Assembly: GCA_945878845.1 (NCBI GenBank)
Contig: CAMCUB010000028.1
Coordinates: 1-47,359 of the forward strand
Source: Erythrobacter sanguineus
Lineage (GTDB): Bacteria > Pseudomonadota > Alphaproteobacteria > Sphingomonadales > Sphingomonadaceae
Length of the DNA: 47,359 nucleotides
Direction: 5' to 3'
This document shows positions 26,167-36,400 of the stretch, in pieces. The notes under the pieces were generated by a model that made no database searches, was not told the DNA's origin, and was given only the letters and a program-made list of their open reading frames with translations. Numbering within the stretch: position 1 is the stretch's first letter; the number at the start of each line of letters is the position of its first letter. The position numbers and the translations under genes are program-made.

Positions 26167-27393
26167 ATGACCAACACCAAGCACACCGTCGTCGTCATCG
26201 GCGGCGGCGCGGCGGGGATCGCCACGGCGGCCTCTATGCTGAAGCGCCGCCCGGGTCTCGACATCGCGATTGTCGAGCCTGCTGATACCCACGCCTATCA
26301 GCCCGGCTGGACCATGGTGGGCGGAGGAATCTTCGATGTCGCCTCCACCCTGCGGCCGATGGCGAGCGTGATGCCCAAGGCGGCGACGTGGGTAAAGCAG
26401 GCCGCGGCCAGCTTTCAGCCCGAGGATAATCAGGTGACCCTCGCCGATGGCAGCACGCTCACTTACGATGTGCTGATCGCGGCGCCCGGCATCCGGCTGG
26501 CGTGGGAGAAGATCGCCGGGCTGGAAACGGCGCTCGGCCAGAACGGCGTAACCTCCAATTACCGCCCTGATCTTGCGCCCTATACCTGGGAATTGGTGCA
26601 GACCACCCGCGCAGGCCGGGCGATTTTCTCGCAGCCGCCAATGCCGATCAAATGCGCCGGCGCGCCGCAAAAGGCGATGTATCTGGCTTGCGACTACTGG
26701 CGACGCGCTGGCGTGCTGGGCGATATCGAGGTGCAGTTCCGCAATGCCGGGGCGGTGCTGTTCGGTGTGGCCGACTATGTCCCTGCGCTGATGGAATATG
26801 TCGCCAAATACGGCATCCATCTGGAGCTTGGCAGCAATCTGATCGCGGTCGATGGCCCCGCTCGGCAAGCCACCTTCACGACCGCCGATGGCGAAGTGAC
26901 AGTCGGCTTCGACATGCTCCACGTCGTCCCTCCGCAGGTCGCGCCGCAGTTTCTGGCCGATAGCCCGCTGGCTGCGGCAAGCGGCTTTACCGATGTCGAC
27001 CAGCACACGCTCCAGCATGTGCGCTACCCCAATGTCTTCGGGCTCGGCGACGGCGGCTCGACCCCCAATGCCAAGACCGCCGCGGCGGCGCGCAAGCAGG
27101 CGCCCGTGGTGGCGGTCAACGCGCTGCGCCAGCTTGATGGCAAGGGGCCGACCGCGGGCTATGACGGTTATGGCTCGTGCCCGTTGACTGTCGAGCGCGG
27201 CAAGATCGTGCTCGCCGAGTTTGCCTATGGCGGCAAACTCGCCCCGAGCTTTCCGACATGGTTGGTTGACGGGACGCGGCCCGCCCGTCTGTCGTGGATG
27301 CTCAAGGCCGATGCCCTGCCGTGGATCTACTGGAACGGCATGCTCAAGGGGCGCGAGTGGCTCGCCGGGCCCGGCGGATTGATCGCGCAATAA
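26167..27393 (+). CDS. sqr: Sulfide:quinone oxidoreductase (type II-like)
   Basis: 408-residue flavoprotein that oxidises sulfide to a persulfide and passes electrons to quinone at the inner membrane. It has the FAD site VVVIGGGAAGIATAASML, the second dinucleotide motif around NVFGLGDGGSTPNAKTAAAA, and the two redox Cys: Cys163 in PIKCAGAPQKAMYLACDYW and Cys338 in YGSCPLTVERGK. These match the pair in the mitochondrial-type SQR (Cys201 and Cys379 in human), which points to a GSH-linked route into the persulfide dioxygenase encoded upstream. GGGAGGGAGAGG lies before the ATG. A hydrophobic patch near the C terminus (LPWIYWNGML) fits membrane contact. Confidence 0.92.
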   Translation: MTNTKHTVVVIGGGAAGIATAASMLKRRPGLDIAIVEPADTHAYQPGWTMVGGGIFDVASTLRPMASVMPKAATWVKQAAASFQPEDNQVTLADGSTLTYDVLIAAPGIRLAWEKIAGLETALGQNGVTSNYRPDLAPYTWELVQTTRAGRAIFSQPPMPIKCAGAPQKAMYLACDYWRRAGVLGDIEVQFRNAGAVLFGVADYVPALMEYVAKYGIHLELGSNLIAVDGPARQATFTTADGEVTVGFDMLHVVPPQVAPQFLADSPLAAASGFTDVDQHTLQHVRYPNVFGLGDGGSTPNAKTAAAARKQAPVVAVNALRQLDGKGPTAGYDGYGSCPLTVERGKIVLAEFAYGGKLAPSFPTWLVDGTRPARLSWMLKADALPWIYWNGMLKGREWLAGPGGLIAQ

Positions 27394-27406
27394 GAGGCCT
27401 CATCAT

Positions 27407-29164
27407 ATGCTTGCCCGCTATTTCCCCATTCTCGAATGGGGCCGAAGCTATGATCGGCCCGCACTGACCAGCGACCTGATGGCGGCGGTGATCGTCACCA
27501 TCATGCTGATCCCGCAGAGCCTTGCCTATGCGATGCTGGCAGGATTGCCGCCGGTGGTGGGCCTCTATGCCTCGATCCTCCCGCTGTTCGCCTATGCCGT
27601 TTTCGGCACGAGCCGGACGCTTGCGGTCGGCCCGGTGGCCGTCGTCTCGCTAATGACCGCGAGCGCGGCCGGAGCGGTCGCGGCACCGGGGACGGCGGAA
27701 TATTGGGAGGCTGCGATCACGCTCGCAGGCCTGTCGGGCGTGATGCTGGTGGTGCTGGGCCTGCTGCGACTGGGGTTCCTGGCGAACCTTCTGTCGCACC
27801 CGGTCATCAGCGGGTTCATCTCGGCGAGCGGGGTGCTGATTGCGACCAGTCAGCTCAAGCACATTCTGGGCGTGAAGGCCGGGGGCGAGACCTGGCCGGA
27901 GATGCTGGCGGGGCTGGCGCGTTCGATCGGCGACATCAACCCCGCAACCCTCGCCATCGGCATTCCCGCCACGCTTTTCCTGTTCTGGGTGCGCAAGGGA
28001 TTGAAGCCCGCGCTGCAAAAGCTCGGGCTGAGCCCGCGCGCTGCCGACATGAGCGCCAAGGCAGGGCCGGTGGTCGCGGTTGCGCTGTCAATTCTGGCGG
28101 TGATCGGGTTTGGCCTTGAAGCCCGCGGTGTCTCGATTGTCGGTGCCATTCCGCAGGGCCTGCCGCCCTTCATGCTCCCGTCGGCGGATATTGCCCTGAT
28201 CGAGGCGCTATGGGTGCCCGCGCTGCTGATCTCGGTGATCGGCTTTGTCGAGAGCGTCTCGGTCGCCCAGACGCTGGCCGCCAAGCGCCGCCAGCGGATC
28301 TTGCCGGATCAGGAGCTGATCGGGCTCGGCGCCTCCAACATCGCGAGCGCGCTATCGGGCGGCTATCCGGTGACGGGCGGCTTTGCGCGGTCGGTCGTCA
28401 ATTTCGATGCGGGCGCGCAGACCCCGGCAGCGGGAGCATTCACCGCCATCGGCATTGCGCTCGCCAGCCTGTTCCTGACCCCGCTGCTCTACAACCTGCC
28501 CAATGCCACGCTCGCCGCGACGATCATTGTCGCCGTGCTCAGCCTTGTCGACTTCAAGACCCCGCGCGCGCTTTGGGCCTATTCCAAGGCCGATTTTGCC
28601 GCCCATGCTGCGACCATCGCCGTCACGCTCGTGGCAGGGGTGGAGATGGGCGTGATCGCGGGCGTCGGCGTCGGCCTGCTGCTCTACCTGTGGCGCGCGA
28701 GCCGTCCGCATGCCGCCATAGTCGGCCGGGTGCCGGGTACGGAGCACTTCCGCAATGTGGACCGCCACAAGGTCCTCACCCTGCCGCACCTGCTGACCAT
28801 CCGCGTCGATGAAAGCCTCACCTATCTCAACGCCCGCTGGCTGGAGGAATATGTCCTCGAACAGGTCGCCGAACGACCGACACTGCGGCACGTGGTGCTG
28901 ATGGCGAGCGCGGTGAACGCGATCGACGCCTCCGCGCTGGAAAGCCTCGAGGCGATCAACCACCGCCTCGCCGATGGCGGCATCCGCTTGCACCTCTCGG
29001 AGGTCAAGGGCCCGGTGATGGACCGCTTGAAGCGCAGCCATCTTCTGGATGAACTGTCGGGCCGCGTGTTCCTCTCGCAGGATCAGGCCTTTGCCGAATT
29101 GGCGCTCGATACGGGCGAGACGCCGGGCGATGCCGACCCGCTCGAAGCCCGCGGGCTGATCTGA
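27407..29164 (+). CDS. SulP-family anion transporter with STAS domain
   Basis: 585-residue inner-membrane transporter. The SulP signature appears at the N terminus (YFPILEWGRSYDRPALTSDL, then VTIMLIPQSLAYAMLAGLPP) followed by about 12 hydrophobic segments. The C-terminal STAS domain starts near residue 455 (TIRVDESLTYLNARWLEEYV, later LMASAVNAIDASALESLEAI). The start is 13 bases after the SQR stop with no promoter between, so it belongs to the same operon. It could move sulfate formed from sulfite; in most bigR-like loci a TauE exporter fills this place, so direction and substrate here are inference. Confidence 0.9.
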   Translation: MLARYFPILEWGRSYDRPALTSDLMAAVIVTIMLIPQSLAYAMLAGLPPVVGLYASILPLFAYAVFGTSRTLAVGPVAVVSLMTASAAGAVAAPGTAEYWEAAITLAGLSGVMLVVLGLLRLGFLANLLSHPVISGFISASGVLIATSQLKHILGVKAGGETWPEMLAGLARSIGDINPATLAIGIPATLFLFWVRKGLKPALQKLGLSPRAADMSAKAGPVVAVALSILAVIGFGLEARGVSIVGAIPQGLPPFMLPSADIALIEALWVPALLISVIGFVESVSVAQTLAAKRRQRILPDQELIGLGASNIASALSGGYPVTGGFARSVVNFDAGAQTPAAGAFTAIGIALASLFLTPLLYNLPNATLAATIIVAVLSLVDFKTPRALWAYSKADFAAHAATIAVTLVAGVEMGVIAGVGVGLLLYLWRASRPHAAIVGRVPGTEHFRNVDRHKVLTLPHLLTIRVDESLTYLNARWLEEYVLEQVAERPTLRHVVLMASAVNAIDASALESLEAINHRLADGGIRLHLSEVKGPVMDRLKRSHLLDELSGRVFLSQDQAFAELALDTGETPGDADPLEARGLI

Positions 29165-29169
29165 ACCTT

Positions 29170-30567
29170 TCAGGCGAGGCGCTGGTCCAGAAAGGCCAGC
29201 GCTGCGGGCGATGCGACCCATGTCGCGGCGAACAGCCCGCCTGCGCCGAACATCGCGGCCGCGATCCCCGCCGCGCCTTGCGCCTGCCACAGCGCGGCGA
29301 GCTGCTCCGCCTGCGGATCGTCGACCGGGCGGGCTCCCCCGCGCACATGGCGGCACCATGCCGCGAGCGCTTCGAGCGTTGCCGGGCACATCCGGCCCGC
29401 CTGCTGGTTTATCGCCAGCGGCTCCAGCCAGCGCTGCGGGATCTTCTGCGACCCGTCCATCGCGATCTGCATAAGCCGGTGATCGAGCGCGCTGTTGGCA
29501 AAGCGTTCGAGCAGCTGGCCCGCATAGTCGGCGGCGTCGATGCCGTTGGCAGGGTCGAGCGTGGCGGCGGCCTCTTCGCGCATGATCGTCTCGATCAAGG
29601 GCCGGATCACCGGGTCGGCGACCGCCTGATGCACGAAGTCATGCCCGCGCTCGAGCCCGAGATAGGCGAGCGCCGAATGCGCACCATTGAGCATCCGCAG
29701 CTTGGCCGCTTCAAAGGCGCTGACATTGCCGACGAATTGCGCGCCCACCGCTTCCCAGCGCGGGCGCGGGCTCGCGAAATCATCTTCGATCACCCATTGG
29801 GTGAAGGCTTCGGTGAGGATCGCGCCTTCATCCGCAAGGCCAATCTGCCCGGCCACCCATGCGCGGGTCTCGTCGGTCATCGCCGGCACGATCCGGTCGA
29901 CCATGGTCGAAGGGCAGCGGCATTTGCGCGCGAACCAATCGGCCAGCGCCGGGTCGTTGCGCTCCAAATAGGCGGTCATCAGCGCTGCGAGCTGGCGGCC
30001 ATTGTCGGCAAGGTTGTCGCAGCTCAGCAGGGTGAGGCCCGGCAGTCCCGCCGCCCGGCGCCGCGCGAGGCCTGCGGCAAGAAAGCCATAGATGGTGCGC
30101 GGCGCCCCATCGCCCGCAAGGTCCGCCGCCAGCGCGGGGTTGCCGCAATCGAGCGACCCGTCGGCTGCGCGGACATAGCCTTTCTCGGTCACGGTAAAGC
30201 TTGCGATGCGGGTGTCGGGATGCGCGATGGCGGCGATCACGGCTTGCGGGTCTTGCGGCGCGATGATCACTTGCCCGACCGACCCGATCAGCCGCGTGCG
30301 CGCCGTCTCTCCCGCGCGTTCGGTCAAGGTGTAGAGCCCGTCCTGCGGATTGAGCTGTGCCGCCACATCGCCCGAACGCAGCGAGACCCCGGTGATCCGC
30401 CAATCGCGGTCGCCTGCGGCCATTGCCGCATCGGTATAGGCGGCCTGATGCGCGCGGGTGAAAGCGCCGATGCCGAAATGGACGATCCCAGCGCGCTGTG
30501 CCTGCCAGTCATAATCCGGGCGAGCGACATGCGCCGCCAGCCCGCCGAGCGTCGCCTGCGACAGCAT
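29170..30567 (-). CDS. uxuB: Mannitol dehydrogenase-family oxidoreductase, fructuronate reductase-like
   Basis: 465 residues, NAD-dependent long-chain polyol dehydrogenase family. Seen are GIVHFGIGAFTRAHQAAYTD (nucleotide binding and start of the Rossmann domain), TEKGYVR, STMVDRIVPAMTDE and the active-site block KLRMLNGAHSALAYLG with the Lys-Asn-His set. Its partner gene is a glucuronate isomerase, so the reaction is probably D-fructuronate to D-mannonate (UxuB); tagaturonate reductase or mannitol 2-dehydrogenase are the alternatives. The ATG overlaps the uxaC stop by one base (TGATG). It ends 5 bases from the SulP gene in a convergent arrangement. Confidence 0.85.
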   Translation of the reverse strand: MLSQATLGGLAAHVARPDYDWQAQRAGIVHFGIGAFTRAHQAAYTDAAMAAGDRDWRITGVSLRSGDVAAQLNPQDGLYTLTERAGETARTRLIGSVGQVIIAPQDPQAVIAAIAHPDTRIASFTVTEKGYVRAADGSLDCGNPALAADLAGDGAPRTIYGFLAAGLARRRAAGLPGLTLLSCDNLADNGRQLAALMTAYLERNDPALADWFARKCRCPSTMVDRIVPAMTDETRAWVAGQIGLADEGAILTEAFTQWVIEDDFASPRPRWEAVGAQFVGNVSAFEAAKLRMLNGAHSALAYLGLERGHDFVHQAVADPVIRPLIETIMREEAAATLDPANGIDAADYAGQLLERFANSALDHRLMQIAMDGSQKIPQRWLEPLAINQQAGRMCPATLEALAAWCRHVRGGARPVDDPQAEQLAALWQAQGAAGIAAAMFGAGGLFAATWVASPAALAFLDQRLA

Positions 30568-31988
30568 CACAGCCGGTAGGCCTGCTTGGCGAGGTTGTAG
30601 GTGAGATCCTGCGCCAGCTCGGCCGCCTCCCAGTCCTCCATCCGGTGCTCGGCGACCAGCTGCGCGAGGAACCCGCAGTCGATCCGCCGCGCGACATCGT
30701 GGCGGGCGGGGATCGAGAGGAAGGCGCGGGTGTCGTCGTTGAAGCCGACCGTGTTGTAGAAGCCGGCAGTCTCGGTCGTCGCGTGGCGGAAGCGGCGCAT
30801 GCCTTCGGGGCTGTCGTGGAACCACCACGCTGGGCCAAGCTTCATCGCGGGATAATGCCCTGCGAGCGGGGCGAGCTCGCGGGCATAGACGCTCTCGTCC
30901 AAGGTGAAGACGATGATTGTCAGCTCAGGGTTGTTGCCGTGCTTGGCGAGCATCGGGCGCAGGGCGTGGACGTAATCGGTGCGGCTCGGCATGTCGGCGC
31001 CTTTGTCGCGTCCGAAGCGCGCGAAGATCGCCGGGTTGTGGTTGCGGAAAGCGCCGGGGTGGATCTGCATGACGAGGCCGTCCTCGGCGCTCATCCCCGC
31101 CATCTCGGTCAGCATCTGGGCGCGGAACAGCTCGGCATCTGCCGCCGATACGTCCGCGCGGATCACGCGGGCAAACAGCGCTTCGGCCTCGTGCGGGCCA
31201 AGGTCGGCGGTGAGCGCGGTGGGGTGGCCGTGATCGGTCGAGGTCGCGCCGTGCGCGGCGAAGAAGGCGCGGCGCTGGCGGTGCGCAGCGAGGTATCCGG
31301 ACCACGAGAAGGTGTCCTCTCCGGTCAGCGCGGCGAAGGCGGCGAGGTTGTCGCGGAACCCCTCGAATTCGGGGTCCACCACCGGGTCGGGGCGATAGGC
31401 GGTCAGCACGCGGCCCTGCCAGCCCGACGCCGCGATCGCCTGATGGTGCTCCAGACTGTCGAGCGGGCTTTCGGTGGTGGTGAGCACCTCGATCCCGTAA
31501 CGCTCGAACAGCGCGCGCGGGCGGAAGGCAGGGGTCGCGAGCGCGGTGGTGATGTGGTCGTAATAAAGATCAGCCGTCGCGGCGCTCAGCTGCACCTTGA
31601 GCCCGAAGGCCTCGGCAAACACCCAGTCGAGCCACATGCGTGAGGGCGTGCCGCGGAACAGGTGATAGTTGGCGGCGAGGATGCGCCACGCCGCGCGCGG
31701 GTCGACCTCGGGGGCGGGGCTGCCGTCCTGCGGGGCGATCCCCAGCGCCTCCAGCGGGATGCCCTGACTGTAGAGCATCCGGAACACGTAGTGATCGGGT
31801 TGCAGCAGCAGCGCGGTGGCATTCTCGAACGGCGCATCAGTGGCGAACCACGCGGGATCGGTGTGCCCGTGGGGGCTGATGATCGGCAGGTCCTTGACCG
31901 TCCGATAGAGCGCGCGCGCGATGTCGCGCGTCGCCGGATCGACCGGCAGCAGGCGGTCCGGGTGGAGGGTGAGGGCAGGCGTCATCAT
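30567..31988 (-). CDS. uxaC: Glucuronate isomerase
   Basis: 473 residues, the normal length for UxaC (E. coli 470). It interconverts D-glucuronate and D-fructuronate, or D-galacturonate and D-tagaturonate. The metal-binding segment DLPIISPHGHTDPAWF is present, as are WLDWVFAEAFGL, LTTTESPLDSLEHHQAI, and the C-terminal VGFNDDTRAFLSIPARHD block. I chose ATG at 31988 because GGAG lies three bases upstream of it and six upstream of the following ATG at 31985; a longer start at 32024 adds 12 residues but lacks a ribosome site. A LacI-type operator candidate lies 50 bases upstream. It is the first gene of a two-gene uronate operon, and the other genes of the pathway are not in this window. Confidence 0.92.
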   Translation of the reverse strand: MMTPALTLHPDRLLPVDPATRDIARALYRTVKDLPIISPHGHTDPAWFATDAPFENATALLLQPDHYVFRMLYSQGIPLEALGIAPQDGSPAPEVDPRAAWRILAANYHLFRGTPSRMWLDWVFAEAFGLKVQLSAATADLYYDHITTALATPAFRPRALFERYGIEVLTTTESPLDSLEHHQAIAASGWQGRVLTAYRPDPVVDPEFEGFRDNLAAFAALTGEDTFSWSGYLAAHRQRRAFFAAHGATSTDHGHPTALTADLGPHEAEALFARVIRADVSAADAELFRAQMLTEMAGMSAEDGLVMQIHPGAFRNHNPAIFARFGRDKGADMPSRTDYVHALRPMLAKHGNNPELTIIVFTLDESVYARELAPLAGHYPAMKLGPAWWFHDSPEGMRRFRHATTETAGFYNTVGFNDDTRAFLSIPARHDVARRIDCGFLAQLVAEHRMEDWEAAELAQDLTYNLAKQAYRL

Positions 31989-32038
31989 CGGCTCCGGAAT
32001 TGATTCGCGCGTGACCATTGCCATGCAGGCGCAGCTTA

Positions 32039-32052
32039 TGACACCGGTTTCT
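32039..32052. promoter_or_regulatory. LacI-type operator candidate upstream of uxaC
   Basis: TGACACCGGTTTCT matches the palindrome TGACACCGGTGTCA, used by many LacI-type sugar repressors in proteobacteria, at 12 of 14 positions. It lies in the 205-base gap between the divergent uxaC and acyl-CoA dehydrogenase genes, about 51 bases upstream of the uxaC start. The regulator gene is not in this window. Confidence 0.5.
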
Positions 32053-32193
32053 TCATCGGCCTTGCAAGGGCCTCGGCGACCATGTCAGCCCGTCACGCCC
32101 CCAATTCACTAGGCGCGCGAGGCTCCCGGCCTTGGCATGGTGCTCGCGAGCCCGCATGGGGCACGGCGACAAGGCAATGGGGAGAATCGCGCC

Positions 32194-33381
32194 ATGACGA
32201 TCAGCAACGAAGCGCTCGAAATGGCCGCGCGGGTCGAGGTCTTCGTGCGCGGGCAAATCTTCGCTTACGAGCAGGACCCGCGCCGCGACCACCACGGCGC
32301 GCCGACCGATGAACTGGTCATGGAAATGCGAGAGTTGGCGCGCGCGGCTGGCGTGCTGACCCCGCATATCCGCCCCGACGGGAGCCATTTCAATCAGCGC
32401 GAGACCGCGGTGATCCTCATCAAGTCCGGCCTCACGCCGCTGGGGATGCTGGCCTGTAACACCCAGGCCCCCGACGAGGGCAACATGTATCTGATCGGCA
32501 AGGTCGGCAGCCCTGACCTCAAGGAGCGCTTCCTGACGCCGCTGGTCTCGGGCCATGCGCGCTCGGCCTTCTTCATGACCGAACCGGCGGAGCTGAACGG
32601 CGCAGGCGCTGACCCCTCGATGATGATTACCACCTGCCGCAAGGACGGCAACCACTGGGTGGTGAACGGCAAGAAGTGCTTCATTACCGGGGCAGAGGGC
32701 GCCAAGGTCGGGATCGTGATGGCGAAGTCCGAGGATCCGGACAGCCACGGCGGGGCCTGCATGTTCCTGGTGGATCTGCCTGACCCTGCGATCCAGATCA
32801 CGGGCGTGCCCAACACCATCGACAGCTCGATGCCCGGCAGCCATGCCGAGATCACCATCGACAATCTGCGCGTCCCCGCCGACCAGATGCTGGGCGATGC
32901 GGGCGAGGGGTTCAAATATGCCCAGATCCGGCTCTCGCCCGCGCGCCTCTCGCACTGCATGCGCTGGCTTGGCGGCTGTATCCGCGCGCAGGAGATCGCG
33001 GTCGATTACGCCAACCGCCGCATGGCCTTTGGCAAGCCGCTGATCGATCACGAGGGCGTCGGGTTCATGCTCGCCGAGAACATGATCGACTTGCAGCAAT
33101 GCGAGCTGATGATCGACTGGTGCGCGGGCGTGCTCGATACCGGATCGCTGGGGACAGTCGAAAGCTCGATGACCAAGGTCGCGGTGTCCGAGGCGCTGAT
33201 GCGGGTCGCCGACAATTGCGTGCAGGTGATGGGCGGGACGGGCGTGACCGACAAGACCATCGTCGAGACCATGTTCCGCGAAATCCGCGCCTTCCGGATC
33301 TATGACGGGCCCACGGAAGTCCACAAGTGGAGCCTCGCCAAGAAGCTGCGGCGCGATTGGAAGGCGGCGCAAGAGCAGTAG
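32194..33381 (+). CDS. Acyl-CoA dehydrogenase family flavoprotein
   Basis: 395 residues from the ATG at 32194, which has GGGGAGAA seven bases before it; an earlier in-frame start adds a tail unlike the family and is not used. The domain order is normal: N-terminal helices, a beta domain with FFMTEPAELNGAGADPSMM (FAD/acyl site) and KKCFITGAEGAKVGIVMA, and a C-terminal helical domain with RMAFGKPLIDHEGVGFM, QVMGGTGVTDKTIVETMF and IYDGPTEVHKWSLAKKL. It forms the alpha,beta double bond of an acyl-CoA and passes electrons to ETF; the substrate chain cannot be read. The next gene starts 46 bases downstream. It is most like ACAD10/11-type enzymes in this core, but the substrate is uncertain. Confidence 0.9.
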   Translation: MTISNEALEMAARVEVFVRGQIFAYEQDPRRDHHGAPTDELVMEMRELARAAGVLTPHIRPDGSHFNQRETAVILIKSGLTPLGMLACNTQAPDEGNMYLIGKVGSPDLKERFLTPLVSGHARSAFFMTEPAELNGAGADPSMMITTCRKDGNHWVVNGKKCFITGAEGAKVGIVMAKSEDPDSHGGACMFLVDLPDPAIQITGVPNTIDSSMPGSHAEITIDNLRVPADQMLGDAGEGFKYAQIRLSPARLSHCMRWLGGCIRAQEIAVDYANRRMAFGKPLIDHEGVGFMLAENMIDLQQCELMIDWCAGVLDTGSLGTVESSMTKVAVSEALMRVADNCVQVMGGTGVTDKTIVETMFREIRAFRIYDGPTEVHKWSLAKKLRRDWKAAQEQ

Positions 33382-33427
33382 CGGCGGCGGTTGCATTGTC
33401 GCGGCTGCTGGACAACACAGGGGCCGC

Positions 33428-36400
33428 ATGAGTGCGCTCCATCCTCCAGCCTGGCGCTTCGCGGTTGATCGCGGCGGGACCTTCACCGATGTCGTCGCCA
33501 CCACGCCTGACGGCCGGCTGGTGACCGCCAAGCTTTTGTCGGAGAACCCCGGCCACTACGCCGACGCCGCGAGCGAGGCGGTGCGGCTGCTGATGGCCGA
33601 ACATGGCGAGGGCCCGATTGCCGAGCTGAGGATCGGCACCACCGTCGCCACCAATGCGCTGCTTGAGCGGAAGGGCGAGCGGCTGGCGCTCGCCATCACG
33701 CGCGGCTTTGCCGATGCACTCAGGATCGGCACGCAGGCCCGCCCGCACATTTTTGCGCGCCATATCGTGCTGCCCGAACAGTTGCCTGCCAAGGTGGTGG
33801 AGATCGACGAGCGCGTCGCGGTCGACGGTGCGGTGCTGCGGCCGCTCAACGAAGATTCGGCGCGCGCTGCCTTTGCGCAGCTTCTCGAAGAGGGCTTCGA
33901 GGCGCTCGCCATCGTGCTGATGCATGGCTGGCAGCACCGCGCGCACGAGGCGCGGCTCGCAGCCATCGCCCGCGACATGGGCTTCGCGCAGGTCAGCGTC
34001 AGCCACGAGGTCGCCCCGCTGATCCGGCTGGTGCCGCGCGGGGATACGACCGTGGTCGACGCCTACCTCTCTCCCGTGCTGCGCCGCTACACCGACCGGC
34101 TCGCCGCGAGCCTGCCGCCGACCGGGCGCCTCGCCTTCATGCAATCGAACGGCGGGCTGGCCGAGGTCGGCGCGTTTCGCGGCAAGGACGCGATCCTCTC
34201 GGGGCCTGCAGGGGGCGTCGTCGGCATGGTCGCCGCCTGCGCGCCGCTCGGCCACACCCGGCTGATCGGCTTCGACATGGGCGGCACCAGCACCGATGTC
34301 GCGCACTTTGCCGGCGAGGTCGAACTGACCGGCGACAGCGTGGTGGCAGGCGTCCGCGTGGCGGCGCCGATGATGCAGATCCACACGGTCGCGGCGGGCG
34401 GCGGCTCGATCTGCCGTTTCGACGGCGCGCGCTTCCGCGTCGGCCCTGAGAGCGCGGGCGCTGACCCCGGCCCATCCTGCTACCGCAAGGGCGGCCCGCT
34501 GACGGTGACCGACTGCAACCTGTTCCTCGGGCGGATCGACCCGGCCTTCTTCCCTGCCGTGTTCGGCCCGGAGGGTGACGCGCCGCTCGACCCTGAAGCT
34601 GCTCGCGCTTGTTTGGAGGAGGTGGCCGCTGCGCTCCCCGAGCCCAAGTCGCTCGAGGACATCGCCGAGGGTTTCCTCGCCATCGCGGTTCACAACATGG
34701 CGGCGGCGATCCGGAAAATCTCGGTCGCGCGCGGGCATGATGTGACGACCTATGCGCTCGCCTGCTTTGGCGGAGCGGGCGGGCAACATGCCTGCCGGGT
34801 CGCCGACGCGCTGGGGATGGAGACGGTGCTGGTCCACCCGCTCGCCGGGATGCTCTCGGCCTATGGCATCGGCCTAGCGCCGGTGAAGGTGATCCGCGAG
34901 GTCACCCTGATGCGGCCTTTGGGCGAGAGCTTTGCCGAAGAACTCGCCGCGCTCGACGCGCAGGCGCGGGGCGATCTGTTGGCGCAGGGCATCGCCGCCG
35001 ATGCGATCCGCCTCGCCCCCGCCGCCCGCCTGCGCTTTGCCGGGAGCGACAGCTTGCTGGCGATCCCCTGCGACGCCCCCGAAAACATGGACGCCGCCTT
35101 CCGCACCCTCCACCGCCAGCGCTTCGGCTATTCCGATGCGGCAGCGCCGATCATCGTCGAGGCGCTGAGCGTCGAGGCCAGCGGGCAGGCGGGCGGCATA
35201 GCAGCGTCGGTCGGCATTCCTGTCACCACGGCGGAAGTGGCCGCGCTTCTGCCCGGCGATTGGCCGGTGATGGCGCGCACCGCGCTGGTGGCGGGCGAGG
35301 CAGTCGCCGGGCCGCACCTGATCATTGACCCGGGTTCGACCACCGTGGTCGAGGCAGGCTGGCAGGCGCAGATGGCCCACGAAGGGAGCCTCGTTCTCAC
35401 CCGCACCGCCCCGCTCGCCCGCGAGCGCGCGGCGGGGACGGCGGCCGATCCCGTGCGTCTCGAGATCTTCAACAACCTCTTCATGGCGATCGCCGAGGAG
35501 ATGGGGGTGGTGCTGCAATCCACCGCGACCTCGGTGAACATCAAGGAACGGCTCGATTTCTCATGCGCGCTGTTCGACCGCGAAGGCGCGCTGATCGCCA
35601 ATGCGCCGCATATCCCGGTGCATCTGGGCAGCATGGGCGACAGCATCGCGCGGGTGATCGAGGCCCGAGGGGCCACGCAGGACGGACGCGGGTTCCGGCG
35701 CGGGGATGCTTACGTCCTCAACGATCCCTATCGCGGCGGCACGCATCTGCCCGACATCACGGTGATCGTGCCGGTGTTCTACTCGGGCGAGGGCGGAGAG
35801 CCGGACGCCTTCGTTGCCGCGCGCGGCCACCATGCCGATATCGGCGGCATCGCGCCCGGCTCCATGCCTCCAGAAAGCCGCACCATCGCCGAAGAGGGCG
35901 TGCTGATCGACAACCTGCTGATGGTCGACGAGGGCCGCTTTCAGGAGGCGACCTTGCGCGCCGTGCTGGCAGCGGCGGAGTACCCTGCGCGCAATCCCGA
36001 CCGCAACCTCTCCGACCTGCGCGCGCAGCTCGCAGCCTGCACGCGCGGCGCGGAGTTGCTGGCGGGCGCGGCGCACGAACATGGCGCGGATGTGCTCGCC
36101 GCCTATATGGATCACGTCCTCGCCAATGCCGAGGAAAGCGTGCGCCGCTTGCTCGGCGGGCTGGAGGACGGCAGCTTCGCCTACCCGATGGACAATGGCG
36201 CGGTGGTGCAGGTCTCCATCCGCATCGACAGGGTAAACCGCTCGGCGGTGTTCGACTTCACCGGCACGAGCGCGCAGCTGCCCGACAACTTCAACGCCCC
36301 CCGCGCGATCACCCGCGCCGCCGCGCTCTATGTGCTGCGCACGCTGATCGACGATGCGATCCCGATGAACGACGGGTGCCTGCGCCCGGTAACACTGATC

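Noticed and set aside
25246..27390. Very long open frame on the minus strand (over 700 codons) opposite the YeeE, DUF442 and SQR genes
   Set aside because: It is antisense to four well-supported genes, rich in Arg, His and Asp as expected for a shadow of GC-rich coding DNA, and matches no family.
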